From NCBI GenBank assembly GCA_029216955.1, contig JANAVB010007000.1, positions 62,001 to 126,000 of the forward strand: 64,000 nt of DNA. The letters run 5' to 3'. The notes under the pieces were generated by a model. It saw only the letters and a list, made by a program, of their open reading frames with translations, was not told the origin of the DNA and did no database searches. A program made the position numbers and the translations under genes. Source of the stretch: Iris pallida (lineage: Eukaryota > Streptophyta > Magnoliopsida > Asparagales > Iridaceae). Shown here piece by piece: positions 1-8,989 of the stretch. Position 1 is the stretch's first letter, and each line of letters begins with the position of its first letter.

Positions 1-100
1 TTGTCAGACTTGTTTGGGCTAGAACTTGACCTAGTTGACCTAGTTTGACTAGTCTAGTTGACTAGAGTTGACCGAGTGTTGACTTTAGTCTAGCTTGACC
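1..100 (+). promoter_or_regulatory. TTGAC (W-box-like) array in TE1 LTR
   Basis: Seven copies of TTGAC followed by C or T lie within about 85 bases, all in the same orientation. TTGAC[CT] is the core recognised by plant WRKY factors. The second LTR carries the same array at about 5990-6070. Function as a promoter or enhancer is inferred. Confidence 0.5.
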
Positions 101-818
101 TAGACAACATGCAGATGCATAGTAGATTACATTTATCATCTCCTGTATACATCTTGACTTGTGTTGCTCTAACTAGGAGTCATGTATCTCATCTCGGACA
201 GTACATTTACTTCAGACATTCAGATACGAGGCGAGTACATTCTCTGATCATTTCATATCCTATTTAGAATTATTTTCCTACTTTAAATTACTTTACTTGA
301 TACTGTCACGTTGGTCACACGGATTGGTACTATATAGATCCTTTCATGAGATGTTATTCCCCTCAGGAGCATCGGATACAGCATGTTTTATGCGTTTCAC
401 GAATCATCACGTATTTCTATGCTTCTTCTGATTCACGAACCGCCTGTGACACATGTACTCTCATGTTCACAAAGCCCCCATGAAGCACCTTCACGTATCA
501 CTCATTTTATGAGCAATGTGAAGTTTCACGAACCTTAACATAACTTGAACGGATCTTTGTGTATTGATTGGGGTTGGGGGAGTAGAAATAGACATGTGAA
601 TATTATCCAAGTAGCTGTAGTCATGAATCACTCTCTTAGCTGTAGTCATGAACCTCCTATGCCATTCACATGTTTATATTTTACTCTGACTCACTAGTCA
701 CTATTAGTTCTCTATGTATAGTAGATATTTCTATTACAGTTCTCTCTCTGATTACATACTGCATTTCCTTCATTATCTATATCTTACTTTACTGCATGAT
801 TATATTTTCTAACCTGCT

Positions 819-1000
819 ATGAACTGTTGAGATGTACTGTGCTCGCTCCCGTCCTGACTGGACCTGTTAAAAATTTTACAGAGGATGATAAGGAACTCTG
901 CACCCTTACTTGGAGCTTGCCTAGATGACACTCGCGACCTGGACCCCTGGGGAGGTTCAGGCAGCTGCTCAGGATGATTCCTTGTATAGTGTAGATAGCT
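819..1000 (+). pseudogene. decayed copy of the LTR acidic ORF (TE1)
   Basis: An ATG-AAC-TGT start aligns with the starts seen in D (ATG-CAC-TGC) and C (ATG-AAT-TGT), but a TGA follows at once. Downstream, the T-rich ACAG block and the acidic codons (GAT-GAT-GAG-GAA in the 3' LTR copy) are recognisable, and LDDT and DP codons appear after a one-base frame change. The reading frame is broken at least twice, so this copy is not translatable as a unit. The same broken copy lies near 6788-6969 in the other LTR. Confidence 0.4.
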
Positions 1001-1232
1001 TAGACTATTTCTTTTCATGTTTAGCTGTTATCTTGGTTTCAGAGTTGTATATTGTAGAGATGTTGAGACTTGTACTTCGCTTCTGTTGTACCTCAGTTGA
1101 GGATTCTCTTATCTATTTTATCGTGCCATATCCTATCTCTCTAGATTGTGATTGAGTTGTACCTCTGTGTTGGCCTCCTTATAGAGAGTATTCATATTAT
1201 GTTAGTTATAGTTCATGATCTAGAACAGTGTT

Positions 1233-1255
1233 CTACCGCCGACACTGCGGCGTAG
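1233..1255 (+). promoter_or_regulatory. LTR-terminal CG hairpin
   Basis: Arms CGCCG and CGGCG surround loop ACACTG. An outer CTA/TAG pairing is separated by one bulged C. It lies 51 bases before the LTR end. The same structure is at 7202-7224, 9208-9230, 16832-16854 and, on the minus strand, 30819-30841 and 37948-37970. Likely part of U5 RNA; its role is unknown. Confidence 0.55.
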
Positions 1256-1306
1256 GCTGGGCGTTGTTACGCTCTCGTACCCTCATAGTGGGTGCGGGTC
1301 GTGACA

Positions 1307-2346
1307 CGTTTTTAGTGGTGGCCCATGCAGGTCGAGTTTATGTAGTGGTATTCAAACTAGAGTATCACTACAGCCTGCAGAAGGATTAGGATTATTTTTA
1401 GAGGTACTCAATCACATTAGGAAAAACTCCTTATCAGATCCCTTTTATCTAAATTTGTTGCTTGTTGTTTCTCTTGAATATAAACTGATCTCCTTTGAAT
1501 TTTCGCTTCATTCTCAGAAATTGTTTCTTGTTTCGATCTGTCTTTATGATGGTTATGAAGACATGATCTCATCGCTTCGGTTCGGGGGATACTATCGAGA
1601 GGTTGGCCACCTCTCGTCCTGTTTATCAGGACCTCGAGACCGCAGCTCTTGTTGTGCCGACTCAGGTTGGCGTTTCTGCTACATTGGAGGTGCACCTCTA
1701 TTTGTACAGATATTTCTCCCGTCATTTCTGATTTCTCTCAGCAGCGGTTCGTGCAGCATCAGCAGCAGACCAGGGGAAACTAGCAGGACGAGCTATCGTC
1801 AGGACAGTCAAGGATGTACATGCCGTTGGAGATCTAGTTGCAGGTTCCGTTCTTTTGATTTCAATTCCGCAATTGCCCCTTATAGCTGTCTTGAAATTCG
1901 ATTCTCCCTGTTCCTTGTTGATTTATCAATTTTGTCCTGTTGTTTTTGGTGTTATGTTGATTTTCTTATGAGATAAATCATATGGGCTAGGTCACCTAAA
2001 TCATGGGATCTAGAATCTTCGATAGTCGTGTTAGTTGGCATAGTGAGGACACGTAGTCAGACTTTGGATGTATTTCTCGGGTATGAGAATTTAAGGTTTT
2101 CGCCGTCACGTGCGGCAATACGAAAATTTTAAATACCATGAACCTAGAGGTACGTACCTTAGTCAAGGACTCTATGATTATCGTAGCCGTGCTCACTAGC
2201 ACGACGAAGATTCTGAGTATCATAATTTGGACAGACGCATATGATTATCTGACAGTATGTTTGAGACTTTGTTTGTGGGGTGTTGACCTAGAAGGACTAC
2301 TACCATTTTAATTTCGAGGACGAAATTTTTATAAGGTGGGTAGGAT
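1307..2346 (+). mobile_element. TE1 internal region, gag-pol deleted
   Basis: Only 1040 bases separate the two LTRs, against roughly 5 kb in element C. The first bases after the LTR are a 2-nt spacer and TTTTTAGTGG-TGGCCCATGCAGG, shared with TE2, D and C. Around 1600-1850 one frame gives a short stretch reminiscent of a gag N-terminus, with stops and frame changes. No protease, RT, RNase H or integrase motif is present. TE1 is therefore a non-autonomous deletion derivative. Confidence 0.7.
2309..2346 (+). promoter_or_regulatory. TE1 polypurine tract region with TTTCG/CGAAA palindrome
   Basis: ATTTCG-AGGA-CGAAAT, a perfect 6-bp inverted repeat, precedes the purine-rich AAGGTGGGTAGGA that abuts the 3' LTR. 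The arrangement recurs before the 3' LTRs of TE2, D and C. The purine tract should prime plus-strand DNA synthesis; the role of the palindrome is not known to me. Confidence 0.7.
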
Positions 2347-5300
2347 TGTAACACCCAGTTTTCTAAAATGAGGGTAATTTTGAAATTTTGAAATTATAAT
2401 TATTATTTATTGATATTTATTTCATATTATGATTTTTGGTGATTTTAATTAATTTTAAACTATTTAAAATCATGACTTATGATTTTTGTGTCTAGCTAGT
2501 GTAACCATAGAGACAGCTTGACCTAGAGCCTAGCCATGAGATTAGGGTGTTTCATTTATCATTTTAGCCTAGAGGGTATTTTTGTCACTTCTGGATTATT
2601 AGAATTTAATATATTTTATTATGAATTTAAATGATTTATTGTGAATGGTTTGATTTAAATATTATTTTAACTAATTTTCATGTGGTCTAGATTAGCCTAA
2701 CCTAGATTGACCTAACCTAGATTAGTCCTAGTTAGTCATGGTTAGACTAAGTTAGATTGAGATTGGTCATGGTTAGTCATGGCTAGTCATGATTTGTGAT
2801 TTGGTTAGTTATTAGTTATATTGATTAGTTAAGACTAGTGATAGGCTACTTAGGTTTCATCTAGCCATTGAATTGTCTAGAATGATGGAGAACCCTTAGA
2901 TCAACCCTAGCCCTAGATTTTAGGGCAGCCATCTTGGGATTTTCCCCTATTTAATCCCTCCCAAATCTTTGCCTCCTTGATTCATTCTCTCTCTCCTCAA
3001 GAACAAAGTAAGCTCAACTTCCTTTTTCCATAACTTCTCCATTCCTCATCCTTTTTCAACCAAACTTCTTGCATTGTGACCTAACCACCACCCTCTTGCT
3101 GTCCATGGAAGTAGAGTACAGATTTGGGAAATCTACAGTGCTCGAGCTACAGTATAAGAGGGCTGCACTTGACAGTTTTTTTGAGCTCGAGACACCCATT
3201 GGTAATTCCTTCATCCTCCATTTAAACTATTGGTTTATCTTCATGGATGCATAGCCCTAGGTCCCCTCTAGCCTCGGGTAGGAGCTGACCCCAATTTGTG
3301 TCGGATACGTGTCCGTATCAGGCACGTATCAATAGGATTACCTAGGTGTTCGACCTAATGCCTCAATAGGTTTTCCTTTGCTATTTTTCGATAGTGTTTG
3401 AATAGGAAATTAGGTTTTAGTGTCGCCTAAGGGATTCTAGGTGTCTGAGCGTCTCTTGTGTCATTTTGGTGTCGTGTGACACTCGTGCACATGCCCGTGC
3501 GCGCGTGAATAGTGATGCCCTGCTGCTCGGGGTCTCGTGTTCAGCGCACAGGGCACGTGGACACGTGTGCTTGGACATGAAGTAAGGGGCAGTGTCTGTC
3601 ATGACACCCCCGAAGTTTCGTGTCCAACGGATACGTGTCGGCTGCGGTTGGACACGCGCACTGGTCGCCCGACCTGTGACTGTTCCGTGCTTTAGTGCGT
3701 GTGATGTTTTGGACACTATTTTAGATGTACATCACGTGCACATATAGTAGGTTAAATACCAACTCTTATTTCAACATATTAATGTGTTTTTAATAGTTGA
3801 TTTTGAAGTTTCCATGTAGGACTGATACATGTTTCAGTTCTGATATTCCTAAGTTTTAACTCTATTTTTTAACTGTTAAATTAATGATTGAATGACCACA
3901 TTTGATATGAACATATGTATTAATACCTGATAGGTCAGTTTTACATGTTAGATTAGGTTGTTTGATCTAGAATGAGATTTCGAGCATTGAATTGGATTAT
4001 GACCGATACGTTCAGTCTCATGAATTCTGAGATTTTGATTCCCTGTTTTTAACTCATTTCCTTGTTTAATTTCCATATTAAATCATCTATACATATGTGT
4101 TGTATAGTTTTATTTTGAATTGATAGATTAGTTTTGTTAACTGTTGTTAATAGGATTAACTGATATGATGAACTGGGATTAACATTCATGAACCTGAGAC
4201 TACATTGGACTGTTTTACTGTGTGATAATAGGCTGTTTGGAACTAATGTTTTGGGTTTTATGTCAATAGGAAATCTGGAAATATTAGGACTGTTAAATGG
4301 TGTATTGATTTGGAAATTCCTGTGTACTTTCGATTTCAGGTTTTAAATATACATGATGTGTTTCATTGATATGTTAGATTGTAAGGGAATCCTTGTGAAA
4401 GGTTGTGAATGGAGATTGGTTCATTTGCATTTGGACTGAACCTGAATTGAAACTGTTAAACTGTTTTCTTTTTTATTTTATCTCAATGTTTGTTCTCCTA
4501 ATAACCTGAGAACACATAAGTCTTTCCTTCATCTAGCTCACTGTCACTTGATCCACCTGGGAATAACCACACACCATGTGCACACTGTTTAAGACTCACA
4601 TCTACACACACAATTATACATTGCACTGTTTGATTGAACTGTTAACTGTCATCCCTTGTCTGTGTATCACACACTGAATTGCCACACCCTTCCTGTTAGT
4701 AGCACTACTAAACCACTGTATGCACTACACACTGTTTGGAAAAAATGAGATACCTGAGAACAATGTTTGATTCATTATTGAGCTGTCATCTTAATCCTGA
4801 AATTTCACCCACTGTTTTGATATCAACAGCCATGACAATTCCTTGCACTGTATTGCTATTTGTCTTAGTTCACTTTTTCCTAAGTTAGCTAACACTATAT
4901 GGCATACACAGTACACAACCTATACACTGTTTTCCCTATTGTCTATTTTTCCTGTACATACACAGGTTATAGAATAGCCACTGAATTGTTCCTTCTTTTA
5001 TGAACTGAAATTTGAATGAGTTATGTGATTTCTTTATACTGTCACTGAGATTAGGCCATTGTTAGAATAGCCACTGATTTTTCCTTTTTATTTCGATTAA
5101 CTGAATATCTGAGATTACCCCTAGTTCCTCACTGTAACACTCTAGCACAGGGGACAATACCCAGCCTACGCACACACTGCATACATTCCTGTCATTTGCC
5201 ATACCTGAGATTGAGTCCTAATGATGAATGTGACTTGGTAAGGATTCTAGTGTTGTTTTAAGCTTGAAAATCTGAGAATTGATAAGTTACAAATATGCAA

Positions 5301-7275
5301 TTGAGAAGGGTTATGCATGAATCTGAGTTTATGATCATATCACACCCTACACATCAGTCCTTAAACCCCCTGAATCCAACCTTAAACCATTCCATTGATA
5401 GCCCTACATTGCTCCCTTGTATCAGTCCCTATAGCCTACAAAATCAGCCACTGAACCAGCCCTTGTTCAACCTATACATGTCCCAAAAACCTGTCCTTAT
5501 CCCAGCCTTGTGGCTGTCCCCAAAACAGCCACAAACCCAGCACCTTATCAGCCCATGTAGCTATCCTAAATCAGTCTATTACCTGTCCAAAACCCACTCC
5601 TTAACCAGCCTGTGTACACCCCTAAACCTCAGCCCATAGCTGCCTTTCAGTCCTCCAAACACAACCTATACTAGCTCCCCACCTTCCTGTCACACACCCT
5701 TTATTTAAACTCTTCCTGTTACATAGGTTCATATGTGTAAACACACAGGCCTCTCATGTACCACTCCCCTATCACATTGCCATTACACATTGTATTCCCA
5801 CACAACATTTCACCTTGACACTTCATTCATATATATACATCACCCACTATATCTCTCTATATATGTATTTTGATATGTGGTAAATATATATATAAATAAG
5901 TTGATAGTTTGTATAGCATGGTGATTGGTGTGTGATTGCTAGACTAGGCTTGGTTATGCCTAGTGAGACTTGTCAGACTTGTTTGGGCTAGAACTTGACC
6001 TAGTTGACCTAGTTTGACTAGTCTAGTTGACTAGAGTTGACCGAGTGTTGACTTTAGTCTAGTTTGACCTAAACAACATGCAGATGTATAGTAGATTATA
6101 TTTATCATCTCCTGTATACATCTTGACTTGTGTTGCTCTAACTAGGAGTCAGGTATCTCATCTCGGACAGTACATTTACTTCAGACATTCAGATACGAGA
6201 CGAGTATATTCTCTGATCATTTTATATCCTGTTTAGAATTATTTTCCTGCTTTAAATTACTTTACTTGATACTGTCACGTTGGTCACACGGATTGGTACT
6301 ATATAGATCCTTTCATGAGATGTTATCCCCCTCGGGAGCATCGGATACAGCATGTTTTGTGCGTTTCACGAATCATCACGTATCTCTATGCTTCCTCTGA
6401 TTCACGAACCGCCTGTGACACATGTACTCTCATGTTCACAGAGCCCCCATGAATCACCTTCACGTATCACTCATTTTATGAGCAATGTGAAGTTTCACGA
6501 ACCTTAACATAACTTGAACGGATCTTTGTGTATTGATTGGGGTTGGGGGAGTAGAAATAGACATGTGAATATTATCCAAGTAGCTGTAGTCATGAATCAC
6601 TCTCTTAGCTGTAGTCATGAACCTCCTATGCTATTCACATATTTATATTTTACTCTGACTCACTAGTCACTATTAGTTCTCTATGTATAGTAGATATTTC
6701 TATTACAGTTCTCTCTCTGATTACATACTGCATTTCTTTCAGTATCTATATCTTACTTTACTGCATGATTATATTTTCTAACCTGCTATGAACTGTTGAG
6801 ATGTACTGTGCTCGCTCCCGTCCTGACTGGACCTGTTGAAAATTTTACAGAGGATGATGAGGAACTCTGTACCCTTACTTGGAGCTTGCCTAGATGACAC
6901 TCGCGACCTGGACCCCTGGGGAGGTTCAGGCAGCTGCTCAGGATGATTCCTTGTATAGTGTAGATAGCTTAGACTATTTCTTTTCATGTTTAGCTGTTGT
7001 CTTGGTTTCAGAGTTGTATATTGTAGAGATATTGAGACTTGTACTTTGCTTCTGTTGTACCTCAGTTGAGGATTCTCTAATCTATTTTATCGTGCCATAT
7101 CCTATCTCTCTAGATTGTGATTGAGTTGTACCTCTGTGTTGGCCTCCTTATGGAGAGTATTCATATTATGTTAGTTATAGTTCATGACCTAGAACAGCGT
7201 TCTACCGCCGACACTGCGGCGTAGGCTGGGCGTTGTTACGCTCTCGTACCCTCATAGTGGGTGCGAGTCGTGACA
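2347..7275 (+). mobile_element. TE1 3' LTR (4.93 kb)
   Basis: It begins TGTAACACCC right after the polypurine tract and ends ...GAGTCGTGACA; its last 1306 bases duplicate 1-1306. It contains no gene. About 3300-3700 is rich in ACGTG/GTGTCC motifs, about 4550-5750 is C-rich with short repeats, and 5990-6070 holds the TTGAC array. ORFs of 60-115 codons inside it resemble no protein. No target duplication can be checked because the 5' end lies outside the window. Confidence 0.85.
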
Positions 7276-7508
7276 CGGAGGACGCCGGGGACGACGCTGA
7301 GGGCGACGGGGGCTCCAGCGCCGACGGGGTTGTGCGGAGGGGGAGGCAAGCAACGGAAGGGGGCTGGACCAAGGGGGCCAGGGCGGCCAAGGCAGCCAGG
7401 CTGCGCAGGGTCAGGGAGGACCGCCGGCGGCGCGCCGGGGCTCGCCGGAGAAGGGGCCCCACGCGCCGGCAGCCCAAGGAGCCCAGAGAGCACCAGCGCT
7501 CATCCCCA
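7276..7508. other. unclassified GC-rich island between TE1 and TE2
   Basis: About 233 bases of very GC-rich DNA lie between the end of TE1 and the (TA)n at which the truncated TE2 LTR begins. The composition differs sharply from both sides. All-frame translations give Arg/Ala/Gly- or Pro-rich strings without a family match. It could be a first exon, a CpG-island fragment or LINE 5' sequence; I cannot tell which. Confidence 0.3.

Positions 7509-7604
<96 letters not shown>
7509..7604. repeat. (TA)n microsatellite at truncated TE2 LTR edge
   Basis: An almost pure TA tract of about 95 bases. In the complete TE2 LTR the homologous tract is at about 15139-15228. Confidence 0.95.
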
Positions 7605-7607
<3 letters not shown>

Positions 7608-7713
7608 TCCTTATTTTGCATATATGTATATAAATAGTATATTAATTTAGGATATACCATGGTTGTGTTTGCTATTTTTAATATCAGAATTCACCCCATT
7701 TCAGTAAGCTCTA

Positions 7714-7754
<41 letters not shown>

Positions 7755-7929
7755 ATCATTTGTTAGATTTAAGGTTTTGTTTGTATTGTAAATACACGTG
7801 TGTATATATGCCTATAAGTATCTAGATATTTATGCTTGATAACTCTCTTAGAAAAGATTGTAGTTGTGTATATAACTATAGGAGCCCTAGGACAGATTTG
7901 GTTTGTCATTTTGAGCCTAGTTTAGTCGA

Positions 7930-8115
7930 ATTGGCCGACAAGTTGACCAAATTGACAAAAGTCAACTTCGGGTCAAACTTGATCCAATTCAACTCAAACG
8001 AACTCCAAATGACCTAGAATTTTGTGTATGACCTAGAAATTAGTAGACGAACTAATTGACCTAGGTTTGACCAGGTTTGACCAAAGTTGACCGAGGGTTG
8101 ACTTTGACCAAAAGG
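7930..8115 (+). promoter_or_regulatory. TTGAC array in TE2 5' LTR
   Basis: About ten TTGAC cores in either orientation, including two copies of a 10-bp unit GGTTTGACCA. The TATA-like TTTAAATAGG lies about 75 bases downstream, a spacing typical of a plant core promoter with an upstream enhancer. The 3' LTR (about 15545-15740) carries four copies of the unit. Confidence 0.5.
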
Positions 8116-8190
8116 GACCTAGAAGCATGTAGTCTTGCATTGTAGCTATTTTTTTTTGATATTTTAGACTTGGTTGTGACATGTGTATAC

Positions 8191-8200
8191 TTTAAATAGG
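8191..8200 (+). promoter_or_regulatory. TATA-like element, TE2 5' LTR
   Basis: TTTAAATAGG sits downstream of the TTGAC array and upstream of the stem-loop, consistent with the U3/R boundary being just after it. The same site is in the 3' LTR near 15815. Transcription start is not proven. Confidence 0.4.
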
Positions 8201-8586
8201 TTTATATTGCCCCAGTTTAGCTACACTTCATCATCAGCAGTTCAGTTTGTCAGGCGAGTACATTCTCTGATCTTTTCATACTTCTTTGGATATGTTCTCT
8301 TGTTATAGACTAGTATACTTGATGCTGACATGATGTTCACACGGATTAGTACCCTATAGATCTTTTCATGCGATGTTATCTCCTCGGATACATCGAGTAT
8401 ATCATGTTCATGTACTTTATCATGGCCATCATGTACTCCATGTATTCATATTTATCCATGTGCACTCATGTGTTATTCATGTACACTCATGACCATATGA
8501 GCCCCATGTATAAAGTAGTTGTTATCCATATGCAATAACATAACATGTATTAATCCTTGTGTATTGATTGGGGGCAGGGAGAGTGT

Positions 8587-8677
8587 AGTTGGTTATGTGA
8601 TCATTAACCCCAGTAGGTATCCATGTGCACTCCATAGCTGTATCCATGTGCAACCCAAACCGTTTACATAACCAATT
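8587..8677 (+). promoter_or_regulatory. conserved long-range stem-loop, TE2 5' LTR
   Basis: TTGGTTATGT (8589-8598) pairs perfectly with ACATAACCAA (8666-8675); adding neighbouring A-T and G-U pairs gives about 12-14 bp. The loop holds two copies of TATCCATGTGCA. Just upstream is GTGTATTGATTGGGG with a second G tract. The 3' LTR repeats it at 16214-16299. TE1 and D have a stem at the same place with different arm sequence. Confidence 0.5.
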
Positions 8678-8878
8678 CATGCTCTAAATCACGTAGAAGG
8701 TTACATTTCTCTATTTATCATATTATATCTCATCTTATAGTCTCCCTCTTGTTGATTCTCTTTACAGCGATTCATGTATAATTTTCTATAGCTTGCTTTA
8801 TATGTCTAATCCTGATATGAACTGTCGTGAGAGATATGTGCTCGTTTCGTCCTGACTGGGCATGTTGAAAATTTTACA

Positions 8879-8989
8879 GGTGATGATGAGGAGTTCTGCC
8901 CTACTTATTATGGCATTGGCTTAGATGACACTGGCGACGTGGACCCTCAGGAGGATCCAACAGTCGCTGAGGACTTGCCCATAGTCTAG
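8879..8989 (+). CDS. acidic open frame in TE2 5' LTR (no in-frame ATG)
   Basis: From GGT after a TTTTACAG splice-acceptor-like block, 36 codons run to TAG. They include TYYGIGLDDT and end DPQEDPTVAEDLPIV. The frame is highly similar to the C-terminus of the ORF in D, with several third-position differences. Upstream in this frame a TGA comes before any ATG. The conserved ATG-AAC-TGT at 8817 is in another frame and ends at TGA after 12 codons. Expression would therefore need splicing, frameshifting or another start. The 3' LTR copy (16503-16613) is also open. No known family is recognised. Confidence 0.4.
   Translation, partial: GDDEEFCPTYYGIGLDDTGDVDPQEDPTVAEDLPIV

Larger units (their letters stand above)
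1..1306 (+). mobile_element. TE1 5' LTR, 3' portion (Tekay/Del-like gypsy)
   Basis: This segment is collinear, without net length change, with 5970-7275, so it is the last 1.3 kb of a 5' LTR cut by the window edge. By eye I count about 32 differences over 1306 bases (about 2.5%), nearly all transitions, as expected after deamination of methylated C. It ends in ...CGTGACA, and the internal region follows directly. It carries a TTGAC array (1-100), a stem-loop (592-673) and a terminal CG hairpin (1233-1255). The Tekay/Del assignment rests on the LTR ends and the palindrome next to the polypurine tract, shared with element C, which has a chromodomain integrase. Confidence 0.85.

Noticed and set aside
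1455..1976. 173-codon ORF in TE1 internal region
   Set aside because: Ser/Cys-rich composition and no motif; a different frame gives the better gag-like fragment.
7202..7660. Long ORFs across the GC-rich island and (TA)n with Ile-Tyr repeats
   Set aside because: The Ile-Tyr runs are translations of TA microsatellite, and no domain is present.
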